This document shows, in pieces, positions 42,889 through 56,894 of a DNA stretch of 64,000 nt (position 1 is the stretch's first letter; each line of letters opens with the position of its first letter). The DNA is taken from assembly GCA_025359105.1 (NCBI GenBank), contig JANYHK010000027.1, positions 1 through 64,000 on the forward strand, given 5' to 3'. The notes beneath the pieces were generated by a model. It worked only from the letters and a program-made list of their open reading frames with translations. It searched no databases and was not told where the DNA came from. Origin of the DNA: Myxococcales bacterium. GTDB taxonomy: Bacteria; Myxococcota_A; Polyangia; Polyangiales; Polyangiaceae. The translations under genes and the position numbers were made by a program.

Positions 42889-44940
42889 ATGCTTTCGTGC
42901 TCACGCCGCCTTGGACTTGGATTCGGCCTGCTCGTCTGCGCCCTCGCGTGGGCGCCGCGTGCATCCGCGCAGCAACCCGCCGATCCGAACGCGCAGCCAC
43001 CTTCGGCGCCACCCGCATCGTCAGGCGCCGCGGCGCCGACGCGCGAGCCGCTCATGCCGGCGCCGCAGCCGTCGACCGGCGGCACGGGCATCGCGGGCGG
43101 CGTAACCAACGTCGGGGTCGTCGCCGATCCGGCGGCCGACAGCAAGTCGCTCGCGACGCAGGGCGCCCAGCGTCCCTCCCTCGGCACGGCCGGCGAGGTC
43201 GGCGCGCACCCGAGCGACGTCTACAGTGAGGACTGGTGGGGTCACACGCGCCCGATCCTCGAGCTGCACGGCTACTTCCGGACGCGCGCGGAGCTCTTTC
43301 ACAACTTCGCGCTAGGCCGCCACAACGCGCCCGGCGACGTCCAGCAGCTCTGGGCGCAGCCCATCGATCAGTCGTACTCCGACAGCAGCGGCACGATCCG
43401 CAACGTCAACCTGTGCGGCCCGTCGAACGCGGTGCAGCTGCAGCCCTGCTACGACAAGACCCAGTCCGGCGCGAACCTCCGCTTCCGCATCAACCCGGAG
43501 CTCCACATCTCGGACAACCTGCGCATCATGTCGCAGATCGACGCGCTCGATAACCTGGTCCTCGGATCGACGCCGGACTCGTACACGATCAAGCCGGGCA
43601 ACAGCGGCAACATCAAGGCCGCCGGCAACGGCTACGGCCCCGGCGGCTACAGCGGCTACGCGCCGCTCGGTGTCTTCACCACCACGCAAGGCCCGCCGAC
43701 CGCCGGCGTGAACAGCTACCGCAACTCGATCGACGTGAAGCGGGTCTGGGCCGAGTACATGACGCCGGTCGGCCAGCTCCGCTTCGGCCGCATGCCCAGC
43801 CACTGGGGTCTCGGCATGCTCGCCAACTCCGGCGACGGCCTCGACAGCGATTACCAGACGACGACGGACCGCATCATGTTCGTCACGGGCCTCAGGTCGC
43901 TCGACCTCTACTTCGGCGGCGCGTGGGACTTCATCTCCACCGGCCCCACGAGCGCGAACGCCTTCGACGTGTACGGCGGCCAGCCGCACAACACCGCCAA
44001 CCTCACGAACGCCAACGAGTGGGTCGCGTTCGCGGCGCGGCGCATGAACCCGGACATGCAGCGGCTCTCCTTGTCGCGCGGCGATCTCGTCGTCAACGGC
44101 GGCACCTACTGGGTCTACCGCTCGCAGCTCCTCGACGTGCAGTCGACGCAGACGCCCCTCACCTTCCCCGGCGACGACGGCAGCACCACTGACCGCGGGC
44201 TCGAGCGCCGCGCCGCGTGGGCGCTCATCCCGGATTTGTGGCTCCAGGTGCTGTGGCGCAAGTTCCGCATCGAGGCGGAGGCCGCGGCGATCGTCGGCGA
44301 CGTCGAGCAGCTCCCCGGCCAGACCGACCGTGCGAGCCCCTACAAGATCCGCCAGATGGGCCTGACGACCCAGAGCGAGTTCAAGGCGATCGAGGACAAG
44401 CTCCGCCTCGGCTTCGGCTTCGGCTGGGCGAGCGGCGATCCGTGGGTCAATGGCCTCTCTCCGGGCAACTCGGGCCTGCAGCCCGAGCAGAACGGCGGTC
44501 GCGGCCCCATCTCGACCTTCCATTTCCACCCGGACTACCGCGTCGACCTCATCTTCTTCCGCCACATCCTGTCGCGCGTCGAAGGGGCGTACTACTTCCG
44601 CCCGAGCGTCGACTACGATTTCCTCCGCAACGCGAACGGCCAGAAGTTCGGGGGCGGCGCGGCGATCATCTGGAGCCGCGCGAGCGAGTTCATCCAGACG
44701 CCCGGCCACAAGCGCGACCTCGGCGTCGAGCTCGACGTCAGCATCTACTACCAGGCGAAGGACGGCTCGCTGAACGACGACTCGACGAAGGTCGGCGGCT
44801 TCTATACGATGCTGCAGTACGGCGTGTTCTTCCCGCTCGGGGGCCTGGCGTACCTGCCCGGCGAGCAGACGAACCTCCTGCCGAACTGGGACACGTCCAC
44901 CGCGCAGACGATGCGCCTTTTCATGGGCGTCGTATACTGA
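42889..44940 (+). CDS. TIGR04551-like envelope protein
   Basis: A 683-aa exported protein. Signal MLSCSRRLGLGFGLLVCAL then a Pro/Gln/Ala-rich stretch. The body has the pattern I associate with the myxobacterial TIGR04551 family: EDWWGHTRPILELHGYFRTRAELFHNF, LRFRINPELHISDNLRIMSQ, GRMPSHWGLGMLANSGDGLD and a C-terminal LFMGVVY, with many amphipathic beta-strands, so probably an outer-membrane barrel. The family match comes from memory and is not verified. ATG 42889 chosen over 42871. The lipoprotein gene follows 6 bp later. Confidence 0.82.
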   Translation: MLSCSRRLGLGFGLLVCALAWAPRASAQQPADPNAQPPSAPPASSGAAAPTREPLMPAPQPSTGGTGIAGGVTNVGVVADPAADSKSLATQGAQRPSLGTAGEVGAHPSDVYSEDWWGHTRPILELHGYFRTRAELFHNFALGRHNAPGDVQQLWAQPIDQSYSDSSGTIRNVNLCGPSNAVQLQPCYDKTQSGANLRFRINPELHISDNLRIMSQIDALDNLVLGSTPDSYTIKPGNSGNIKAAGNGYGPGGYSGYAPLGVFTTTQGPPTAGVNSYRNSIDVKRVWAEYMTPVGQLRFGRMPSHWGLGMLANSGDGLDSDYQTTTDRIMFVTGLRSLDLYFGGAWDFISTGPTSANAFDVYGGQPHNTANLTNANEWVAFAARRMNPDMQRLSLSRGDLVVNGGTYWVYRSQLLDVQSTQTPLTFPGDDGSTTDRGLERRAAWALIPDLWLQVLWRKFRIEAEAAAIVGDVEQLPGQTDRASPYKIRQMGLTTQSEFKAIEDKLRLGFGFGWASGDPWVNGLSPGNSGLQPEQNGGRGPISTFHFHPDYRVDLIFFRHILSRVEGAYYFRPSVDYDFLRNANGQKFGGGAAIIWSRASEFIQTPGHKRDLGVELDVSIYYQAKDGSLNDDSTKVGGFYTMLQYGVFFPLGGLAYLPGEQTNLLPNWDTSTAQTMRLFMGVVY

Positions 44941-44946
44941 CGCCCG

Positions 44947-45456
44947 ATGCGCCGCGCTCGCCTGTGCCTCTCGTCCGCTTTCCCTGCCCTCCTCGCGCTT
45001 GCCGGCCTCCTCGGCGCCTGCGGTAACGCGACGGGCTCGCCCTCCGGCGGCGCCGATTTGTTCGACGCGAGCCCCGCGCCCGCGCCCGACACCGGCGCCA
45101 CCCCGACCACCGAGGACGCCGGCAGCGGCATCACGTGGACGGATCTCTACCGCGACTTCTTCGGCAGGCCGGCCCCCGGCCCCGGCTGCAAGGGGACCGG
45201 CGCCTGCCACGGCTCGGCGGGTGTAGGCGGCGGCGGCACCTGGGTCTGCGGCGACACGAAGGAGAGCTGCTGGCAGGGTATTACCGCAGTCAGCGCGGGC
45301 CTCCTCGACACGAAGGCGCCCGAAAATAGCGCGCTCCTGCTGACGATCCGTACGAAGGACGGCGGGAGCATGCCCAAAAATCCGCGCTACGTCTTCTCGG
45401 ACGAATCCGTCAAACGCATTCGCGACTGGATGGCGGCGGGGGCACAGAACAACTAG
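44947..45456 (+). CDS. Cys-rich lipoprotein with cytochrome-like CH motif
   Basis: A 169-aa lipoprotein. Signal CLSSAFPALLALAGLLGAC ends in a lipobox; a Pro/Ala/Asp linker follows. The motif GPGCKGTGACHG has Cys and a Cys-His pair spaced by five residues, not a strict CxxCH, so covalent heme is uncertain. A second Cys pair (WVCGDTKESC) may form a disulfide. A C-terminal ESVKRIRDWMAAGA is common to planctomycete and myxobacterial PSCyt-like domains. Probably co-transcribed with the preceding TIGR04551-like gene. Confidence 0.7.
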   Translation: MRRARLCLSSAFPALLALAGLLGACGNATGSPSGGADLFDASPAPAPDTGATPTTEDAGSGITWTDLYRDFFGRPAPGPGCKGTGACHGSAGVGGGGTWVCGDTKESCWQGITAVSAGLLDTKAPENSALLLTIRTKDGGSMPKNPRYVFSDESVKRIRDWMAAGAQNN

Positions 45457-45469
45457 GTTCGGGGGAACC

Positions 45470-46837
<1,368 letters not shown>

Positions 46838-47021
46838 TTTCGCCCCGGCCGCGTTCATCTCTGAACTCCGTGGTGCAGATCTGCAATGCGGAGAGCGCCA
46901 AACGCCCGAGGCGACTGGGCGCAACTAGTCGGGATCGTGGGAATGTGCGGCCACGGGGGTCGTCGGCCCGACCCTTGCTCTGCCCGGACCGTCAAGCAGA
47001 GGGGTGGGAGCGGAGGCACTC

Positions 47022-47435
47022 GTGGCGCGCGTCCTCGTGGTTGATGACGAAGAAAACCAGGTCCGTGTACTGGCGATGGGGCTTTCCATCGAAGGGTTCG
47101 ACGTGGCGACGGCGCATTCGGCCGAGGAGGCCATCGTCGCCCTCGAGAAGCATGACGACATCCTGCTGGGACTTTTCGACCTCATGATGCCCGGCACGAA
47201 CGGCCTCGAGCTGGCGCGGCAGGTCCGGATCCGGTACCCGCACGTCCGCGTCGTGCTGACGAGCGCGTACCACCTGTCGGCGCGCCAGCTGGAGCGCGCC
47301 GACTGCGGCGTGGTCGGCTTCGTCCCCAAGCCGTACGAGCTCGGCGAGCTCGCGTCGTTCCTCCGCGCCAAGCTGGCCCCGCCCGTCTCGCGTACGACGC
47401 TGATCGGCGCTGCATCGCGCCAGCACCTGGCTTAA
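47022..47435 (+). CDS. Single-domain response regulator
   Basis: A 137-aa receiver protein without an output domain. VLVVDDEENQV holds the acidic pair, GLFDLMMPG the phospho-acceptor Asp, LTSAY the switch Thr/Ser and FVPKPY the conserved Lys. A GTG at 47022 (VARVLVV) is the likely start; an earlier Met at 47004 has no better signal. Such stand-alone receivers act as phosphate shuttles or protein-protein switches. It lies between the sigma-54 regulator and queA. Confidence 0.9.
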   Translation: MARVLVVDDEENQVRVLAMGLSIEGFDVATAHSAEEAIVALEKHDDILLGLFDLMMPGTNGLELARQVRIRYPHVRVVLTSAYHLSARQLERADCGVVGFVPKPYELGELASFLRAKLAPPVSRTTLIGAASRQHLA

Positions 47436-47482
47436 CCGCGGCATCGCTTCTGGCGCCGCAGGGCCGAGCAGAGCTGGTATAG

Positions 47483-51303
<3,821 letters not shown>

Positions 51304-51427
51304 GAGCCCAGCCAAGGATTTGGGGGGGTGAATGTCGAAGGGGTGTCCGCCCGGTAGACGGCCTTGCCAGGGTGCTTTGCCTCACCCCGGACGGGCGCTT
51401 GTCGGGTAGAGTGGAGGCCGAGGCCGC

Positions 51428-53101
51428 GTGAAGTTCCTCTGTGATCAGTGCAAGGCGAAGTACCAGATTGCCGACGAGAAAGTCGCCGGCAAGACGGTGC
51501 GCATGAAGTGCCGCAAGTGCGGCCACATGATCGAGGTGCGGGCCGCCGTCACCGAGACCAGCGTCTCGGTGGACATGCCCCGCGAGGAGAACCCCGCCGC
51601 CGGGAGCCACGGCTCCACGGCCCCCAAACCTGCGCCCAAACCTGCCCTCCCCAGGCCGACGGGCAGTGCGCTGGCGACGAGCTTCGCCTCCGCCCGCCCC
51701 GTGGGCTCACGCCCGCCCCTCTCCGCGCAGACGCGATCGGAGGGCGGGCTCTCGAGCGCGTTCAACAAATCGGTCCACAAGGACGACGACGCTGCGCTCG
51801 AGATGCTCGAGCTGCACTCGACCGACGAGTGGTACGTCGCGATCAACGGTGTGCCGGTCGGCCCGGTGCGCATGACGGAGCTCCGGCGGAAGGCGGCGAC
51901 CGGCGCGGTCACCGAGGAATCGCTCGTCTGGCAAGAGGGGCTCGAGGAGTGGCGACCCGTCAAGGCCGTCAACCAGCTCGCGGCGGTCGTGCGTGAGGCG
52001 ATGGCGGGCGGACGCGTCTCTCTGGCGACGCCGCCGCCGCCCGAAGCGCGCATCAGCGCGCCGCCGCCGGCACCGCGCGCACCGCCGCCCGCTCCCCGTC
52101 CGCAGACGGCACCCGCGGGCTTCCTTCCGCAGCGTCCTGGGGCGACGCCGAGCCCCCCGGCCGCGTCGCCGGCCCTGGCGGCACGCAGCAACGTCGTGCC
52201 GATCACCGGGCGCGGAGGCGCGGGCGCGTTCGCGACCGCCGAGCGACTGGAGCCGGCCCCCCTCTCTCCGTTCTCGCTCCCCGTTCCCACGCCTGCGCCG
52301 GCGGTCGCCGCCGATCCATTCGCCCTCCCGCCGCCGGCCGCCGCGGCCAACGTCCTCGGCGCCGCGCCGCTCGCGTCGCCGTACACCGCGCCCGCCACGC
52401 CGTCGCTCCTGCCCCCGCCGCCGGCGAAGAAGAGCCCGCCGTGGATTGCGATCGCCATGGTCGTCCTTGCGGGCGCGTTCGGCATCACGGCCGCCATCAT
52501 CGTCCTCACGCGCCCGGCGCAGCAGCCCGTCGTCATCCAGATGCCCTCCGCGCAACCGACGGCCACGGCCGCGCCTCCTCCAGTTGGCGACGACGTGCCC
52601 CCGCCCGACCTCAATCCGTCGGCGGCCGCCGCGGCGGGCACCGACGCGGGCGCTGGCAAGACGGCCGCGATGCACGGCGGCGGCGGCGGCGGCCCGAGGC
52701 CCAACGGCAACGGAACGACGGCGCCAGCCCCAACCAACTCGGCGATCGCCGCGCTGCTCGGCAACACGGCCGGCGGTCCCACCCCCGGCGGCCCGACGCC
52801 GGGCGCAGGCGGCGGCGGCGGGAGCCAGCTCACGAGCGACCAGATCGAAGGCGTCGTCCGGTCGCACCAGTCCGGCGTGAAGCGCACGTGCTTCGAGCGC
52901 ATCGCGACGGACAAGACCGGCACCGTGCAGATCACCGTCAACGCGACCATCGGCGGCAGCGGGGCGGTGCAGAGCGTGAGCGCGATCGGCAACGATCCCG
53001 CGATCGCAAAGTGCATCGAAGGGGCGGTCCGCGGCTGGCAGTTCCCGGCGACCGGCGCCACGAGCCAGATCCAGATCCCGTTCAAGTTCGTGCGCCAGTA
53101 G
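51428..53101 (+). CDS. GltJ/AgmX-like gliding motility protein
   Basis: A 557-aa protein matching the AgmX/GltJ layout. An N-terminal MJ0042-type zinc ribbon (Cys5, Cys8, Cys28, Cys31), a GYF_2 domain (DEWYVAINGVPVGPVRMTE, about 134-185), a long Pro/Ala-rich segment, one transmembrane helix (IAIAMVVLAGAFGITAAIIV, about 340-362), and a TonB-like C-terminal domain with VVRSHQSGVKRTCFER and VRGWQFPATGATSQIQIPF. Known GltJ spans the inner membrane in the gliding machine. GTG start at 51428. Follows the MshEN/REC/TPR gene by 124 bp, so a shared motility role is plausible. Confidence 0.85.
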   Translation: MKFLCDQCKAKYQIADEKVAGKTVRMKCRKCGHMIEVRAAVTETSVSVDMPREENPAAGSHGSTAPKPAPKPALPRPTGSALATSFASARPVGSRPPLSAQTRSEGGLSSAFNKSVHKDDDAALEMLELHSTDEWYVAINGVPVGPVRMTELRRKAATGAVTEESLVWQEGLEEWRPVKAVNQLAAVVREAMAGGRVSLATPPPPEARISAPPPAPRAPPPAPRPQTAPAGFLPQRPGATPSPPAASPALAARSNVVPITGRGGAGAFATAERLEPAPLSPFSLPVPTPAPAVAADPFALPPPAAAANVLGAAPLASPYTAPATPSLLPPPPAKKSPPWIAIAMVVLAGAFGITAAIIVLTRPAQQPVVIQMPSAQPTATAAPPPVGDDVPPPDLNPSAAAAAGTDAGAGKTAAMHGGGGGGPRPNGNGTTAPAPTNSAIAALLGNTAGGPTPGGPTPGAGGGGGSQLTSDQIEGVVRSHQSGVKRTCFERIATDKTGTVQITVNATIGGSGAVQSVSAIGNDPAIAKCIEGAVRGWQFPATGATSQIQIPFKFVRQ

Positions 53102-53229
53102 CGGGAACCCGGCGTCCGCGCCCCGGAACCGATTTCACCCTTCGCACGACACGAGACCGCCCACGGGTGAATCCCGGCGCGAAGACGTCCGTCGAACGGG
53201 CGTAGCTTGGCGTATCGTTGGGCCCCCTC

Positions 53230-54135
53230 ATGCGTGCACCCCTTCTAGCTCTGCTTTGCGGCGCCACCTTGGCCGCGGTCGCCCGTGCGCCGTCGGCGCG
53301 CGCGGACGCACCTGCAGCGCCCGCGGCTCCCACGCTGTCGCTGCAGGCCGCGCACGCCGCGACGGGCGACGCCATGAAGGTCGTCCTCGCGAAGCTCCCC
53401 GCGCAGGCGCTGCAGAAGCTGACCGGCGTTTATGTCGCGTTCGATCCCGATCCGAGGGCCCCCCTCGCGATCGCGGCGTGCGACGACGACGGTGACTTCG
53501 TCGTCGTGCTGAGCGACGCGATGCTCACGCTCGTCGACGCCGTCGCGCGTGCGAAGGCGACGGACGACGCCCTCGGCTCGAGCAAGCTCGACGCGTACGC
53601 GCGGCTGCTCGCCAAGGCGCAGCGCCCGGGGGAACGGCTCCTCACGCCGCCCGCCGGGTTCTACGACGCCGCGCAGTCGACGCCAGAGATCTCACGCGCG
53701 CAGGCCAAGCAGTTTCGCGCGATCACGACCTACCTGGTCGCGACCGAAATCGCCCACATGACCGCGGGCGATCTGGTCTGCGCGAGCCCGACCGCGACCC
53801 ACGAGCGCGGCGACGACGAATGGACCACGAAGGAGCGCGACGCGGCGCTCGCGGCCACACGCGACGTGCACGAGGCAAGGCACGTCGCCACGGCCGACGC
53901 GCGCGGCGCGGCGCTCGCGACGGAGGCGGGCGAGCCCGAGGGGCCGTACATCGCGCTGCTCATGCCGCTGCTCGCCGCCGTCGAAGCGAGCGCCAGCGGG
54001 CGCGCCAGCGTGCCGTACGTCGAGCACCACCAGAACCAGGCCGTCCGCGCGCAGATCGTACAGACCGCGGCGATGCGCGCACGTGGGCCGGGAAAGCCGC
54101 AGGAGACCGTAAGAAAGGCCGTGCCGGCGCGTTGA
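53230..54135 (+). CDS. Hypothetical exported protein
   Basis: A protein of about 301 aa with signal MRAPLLALLCGATLAAVARAPSARA. The mature part is alpha/beta with no named family. It contains ATEIAHMTAGDLVC, which recalls the E-x-x-H-x-x-x-G-D helix region of M48-like peptidases but lacks HExxH, so it is not called a protease. A 30-residue basic C-terminus (ARGPGKPQETVRKAVPAR) ends it. ATG 53230 is preferred over 53218. 128 bp upstream of it hold no gene. Confidence 0.6.
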   Translation: MRAPLLALLCGATLAAVARAPSARADAPAAPAAPTLSLQAAHAATGDAMKVVLAKLPAQALQKLTGVYVAFDPDPRAPLAIAACDDDGDFVVVLSDAMLTLVDAVARAKATDDALGSSKLDAYARLLAKAQRPGERLLTPPAGFYDAAQSTPEISRAQAKQFRAITTYLVATEIAHMTAGDLVCASPTATHERGDDEWTTKERDAALAATRDVHEARHVATADARGAALATEAGEPEGPYIALLMPLLAAVEASASGRASVPYVEHHQNQAVRAQIVQTAAMRARGPGKPQETVRKAVPAR

Positions 54136-54152
54136 TCGAGCTGTGAAAACCT

Positions 54153-54184
54153 TTGCACAACCCCGGGCTTTCCTCTTGTAAAGT
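54153..54184 (+). promoter_or_regulatory. Possible sigma-70-type promoter for the tandem lipoproteins
   Basis: ttgcac (54153-54158) and tgtaaa (54177-54182) are separated by 18 bases and lie 55-84 bases upstream of the lipoprotein start at 54237. This AT-rich stretch stands out locally. The match to -35/-10 consensus is partial. Confidence 0.35.
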
Positions 54185-54236
54185 ATCGCCCGCGTGACAT
54201 GCGCGCCGTGTCGGTGCGCTCTTCTGGAGGCGTTTC

Positions 54237-55052
54237 ATGAAAAGCCGTGACCTGATCCGAAACTGTTCGTTTGCGGCGCTCGGCGTCGCGTGCCTCTTGC
54301 CGCTCGCGTGTGGCTCGAAGGACAAGCCGGCCGAGAACCCGACGAACGCGAGCGGAAGCGTCGCGATGGGACAGCCCCCTCCGGGCGGATACCCGCCGGG
54401 CTCCTACCCGCAGGGACAGCCCCAGGGGTACCCGCAGGGACAGCCTCAGGGATACCCGCAGGGACAGCCCCAGGGATACCCGCAGGGACAGCCGGGCACC
54501 CAGCCCGGGACCCAGCCCGGCACCCAGCCCGGCACCCAGCCTGCGCCCGCTGGCAGCCAGCAGGGGCCGCTCGGCAACGTCAACCTGCAGGATCCGAACG
54601 CCCTCGCCGCGCTCTTCGCGCAGGCCGCGGCCGCCGGCGGCGCGCTCCTCCAGCAGCCGGGCGCCGTGCCGGGTGATCCGGTCGAAGCGGGCCTCAAGCT
54701 CTCCGCGATGAAGAATGCCTCCGGCATGCAGCCGGAGGGATCGATCGCGAAGGGCAACCTGAAGGAGGGCGAGCACCTCACCTTCCTCGTCCCGATGACC
54801 GCCGGCAAGTGCTACACGATCCTCGGCTTCTCGCCGCCCGGTCAGGTGAAAAACCTCGACTTGAACCTGCTCGCGCCGCCCTTCTACAACATGCTGTCGG
54901 GCCAGGACACGACGGACAACAACATGCCCGTCGTCGGCAAGGGTAACCAGCCGATGTGCCCGCTCATCCCGGGCCTGCAGTACAAGGTCGACATCGTCGC
55001 CCGCTCGGGCGCCGGCCAGGTCGGCGCGCAGGTGTACTCGAAGAACAAGTAG
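54237..55052 (+). CDS. Lipoprotein with Gly/Pro/Gln repeats (tandem paralog A)
   Basis: A 271-aa lipoprotein: signal NCSFAALGVACLLPLAC with lipobox Cys. Residues 45-105 are a low-complexity region of two repeat types, QGQPQGYP-like (24 bp) and TQPG (12 bp). The C-terminal 150 residues (GAVPGDPVEAGLKLSAM, LNLLAPPFYNMLSGQDTT, CPLIPGLQYKVDI) are shared with the next gene. Probably an envelope protein; the conserved domain has an unknown fold. It lies 44 bp upstream of the paralog in the same direction. Confidence 0.75.
   Translation: MKSRDLIRNCSFAALGVACLLPLACGSKDKPAENPTNASGSVAMGQPPPGGYPPGSYPQGQPQGYPQGQPQGYPQGQPQGYPQGQPGTQPGTQPGTQPGTQPAPAGSQQGPLGNVNLQDPNALAALFAQAAAAGGALLQQPGAVPGDPVEAGLKLSAMKNASGMQPEGSIAKGNLKEGEHLTFLVPMTAGKCYTILGFSPPGQVKNLDLNLLAPPFYNMLSGQDTTDNNMPVVGKGNQPMCPLIPGLQYKVDIVARSGAGQVGAQVYSKNK
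54411..54541 (+). repeat. Tandem 24-bp and 12-bp coding repeats
   Basis: Three and a half copies of a 24-bp unit beginning cagggacagcc (54411-54493), then four copies of a 12-bp unit containing cacccagcc (54494-54541). Both preserve frame. Variation in copy number would change the length of the linker in the lipoprotein. Confidence 0.9.
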
Positions 55053-55096
55053 CGGCGGCGCCTGCCGCAACCCACGCACGAGAAGAGGCCTTCCGC

Positions 55097-55807
55097 ATGT
55101 CGACGCGTCGCACGCACCATTTCGCGCTGTTCCTCGCTGCTGCAACCGCCGCTGCCGCGCTCGCGGCAGCGTGCGGAGGCGACAAGAAGCCCGCGGATGG
55201 ACCGCCGCCGCCCACGGCCTCTTCTTCCACTGCTTCCAGCCCCCCGCCGCTGCCGGCCGGGGGTCCCGACGCGGGCACCACGGCAGCGGCCGCCCCCGAC
55301 GCCGGCGCGCTGGCCGCGCTGTCCACGATCCTCACGACGGATCCCAACGTCCTGAACCCGCTCCTCCAGGCGGCGCAGAACGCCGCCGCCGCGCTCATGC
55401 AGAACCCCGGCGCGGTTCCCGGCGATCCGATCGAGGCCGGCATCAAGGCCTCCGCCGCCGCCCACGCGAAGGGTATGCAGCCCGATGGCCAGATCGCCAA
55501 AGCCGACCTGAAAGAGGGCGACCACGCCTCGATGATGGTGACCCTCCAGGCCGGCAAGTGCTACGCGATCGTCGGCTTCGCGGGGAAGGGCTCGGTGCAC
55601 GATCTCGATCTCCGCCTGCTCGCGCCGCCGTTCTACAACATGCTCTCGGGCGAGGACACGACCGACGACCACACGCCGGTCATCGGAAAAGATCCGACGC
55701 CGATGTGCCCGCTCCTCACGAGCCCGATGCCGTACAAGGTCGACATCCACGCGCAGAAGGGCGCCGGCAAGGTCGGCGTCCTCCTCTACTCGAAGCCCGC
55801 CAAGTAG
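55097..55807 (+). CDS. Lipoprotein paralog B of the preceding gene
   Basis: A 236-aa lipoprotein with signal FALFLAAATAAAALAAAC. Its C-terminal 140 residues match paralog A along the full shared domain (GAVPGDPIEAGIKASAA, LRLLAPPFYNMLSGEDTT, CPLLTSPMPYKVDI), but it lacks the Gly/Pro/Gln repeats and has an Ala/Pro/Asp linker instead. The pair is a tandem duplication. ATG at 55097; a longer in-frame frame upstream crosses the end of paralog A and is not used. Confidence 0.75.
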   Translation: MSTRRTHHFALFLAAATAAAALAAACGGDKKPADGPPPPTASSSTASSPPPLPAGGPDAGTTAAAAPDAGALAALSTILTTDPNVLNPLLQAAQNAAAALMQNPGAVPGDPIEAGIKASAAAHAKGMQPDGQIAKADLKEGDHASMMVTLQAGKCYAIVGFAGKGSVHDLDLRLLAPPFYNMLSGEDTTDDHTPVIGKDPTPMCPLLTSPMPYKVDIHAQKGAGKVGVLLYSKPAK

Positions 55808-55894
55808 TCCCGGCGGCCGACCCGTTCGCTTCGTCGCGCCGCCGACGAATGCAGAGTGCAAGCAACTAGCGGCGGCCGGTGCCGATGGGGCGGG

Positions 55895-56830
55895 GTGAGA
55901 ACCCTCTACCCCACCGATCCCGACTACCCCTCGCGCCTCGCGGCGCTGTCGAACGCTCCCGCGGAAATCACGATCTCGGCCCCGCTCCTCGATGCGAGGG
56001 TGGTGGCGATCGTCGGGACGCGGCGCCCGTGCGCGGAGTCTGCCGCATTCGCGCGGTTGCTGGCGGCCAGCGTGGTTGGCGCGGGCGGCATCGTGGCGTC
56101 CGGCGCCGCGTTCGGCATCGACGCGGCGGCGCACGAAGGGGCGCTCGACGCGGGCGGCCGCACCTGGGCCGTGGCGCCGTCGGGCAGCGACTACGACGTC
56201 CCGCTCACCAACGCGCCTCTGTACGCACGCATTCGCGCGAGCGAGGGCTCGGCCATCGTCTGGCCGTTTCCGAAAGATGTGCGCGGACGGCAGTGGCCAT
56301 TTCTCGCGCGCAACCGCGTCCTCGCGGCGCTCTCGGACGCGCTCGTCATCGTCGAAGCCGGCTGCACGTCGGGTGCGCGCAACGCGGCGTCGTGGGCACG
56401 CGAAATGGGGCGCCCGATCTGGGTCGTCGTGCCTGCGCCATGGCAGCTCTCGAAGGTTGCGTCGGTCAGCGCGCCGACTGCGGCGACGGCCACGACGCGG
56501 CAGCCCGCGGCCGACTTCCGCGGGTGCGTCACCGAGCTCGGCCTTGGCGCCAGGCTCCTCACCGAAATGGACGAGCTCATCACCTCCGCCGGGCTAAATC
56601 GTGACCCCGCCAAAACACGCTCCGATGGCCCCCTCTTTGCGCGACGCCTCGAAGAGACCGAACTCCGCGTTCTCAAAGGCCTCTCTTCGACCCCTCAGCA
56701 CACCGACCAAGTGGCCCTCCGCGTGGGGTTGGATGCCCCCACGGTGACCACGGCGCTCTTGACGCTTGCTTTGGAGGACGTAGTAGTAGAAGGCCCAGGA
56801 GGGTTCTTTCGCCGGGCTCGTGGAGCCTAA
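55895..56830 (+). CDS. dprA: DNA-processing protein A (DprA/Smf)
   Basis: A Rossmann-fold protein of about 311 aa that loads RecA on incoming single-stranded DNA in transformation. ARVVAIVGTRRPCAES, GIVASGAAFGIDAAAHEGAL and LVIVEAGCTSGARNAA are the family marks; the usual GSG.. and YP elements are less exact here. The C-terminal 60 residues form a winged helix (TELRVLKGLSSTPQ, LEDVVVEGPGGFFRR). GTG at 55895 is preferred; GTG at 55856 also possible. topA follows, a widespread conserved order. Confidence 0.88.
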   Translation: MRTLYPTDPDYPSRLAALSNAPAEITISAPLLDARVVAIVGTRRPCAESAAFARLLAASVVGAGGIVASGAAFGIDAAAHEGALDAGGRTWAVAPSGSDYDVPLTNAPLYARIRASEGSAIVWPFPKDVRGRQWPFLARNRVLAALSDALVIVEAGCTSGARNAASWAREMGRPIWVVVPAPWQLSKVASVSAPTAATATTRQPAADFRGCVTELGLGARLLTEMDELITSAGLNRDPAKTRSDGPLFARRLEETELRVLKGLSSTPQHTDQVALRVGLDAPTVTTALLTLALEDVVVEGPGGFFRRARGA

Positions 56831-56894
56831 GGCACCGAAACCGTTTTGGAAACTCGATGGATCCTGATGTTACCCCGTTCGAAGGACTTGGTTG

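Noticed and set aside
53230-54135. Possible M48-like peptidase
   Set aside because: The EIAHM segment lacks the HExxH zinc motif, so no peptidase call was made.
54411-54541. Tandem repeats that might be a CRISPR or origin iteron set
   Set aside because: Units are contiguous without spacers and lie within a lipoprotein frame.
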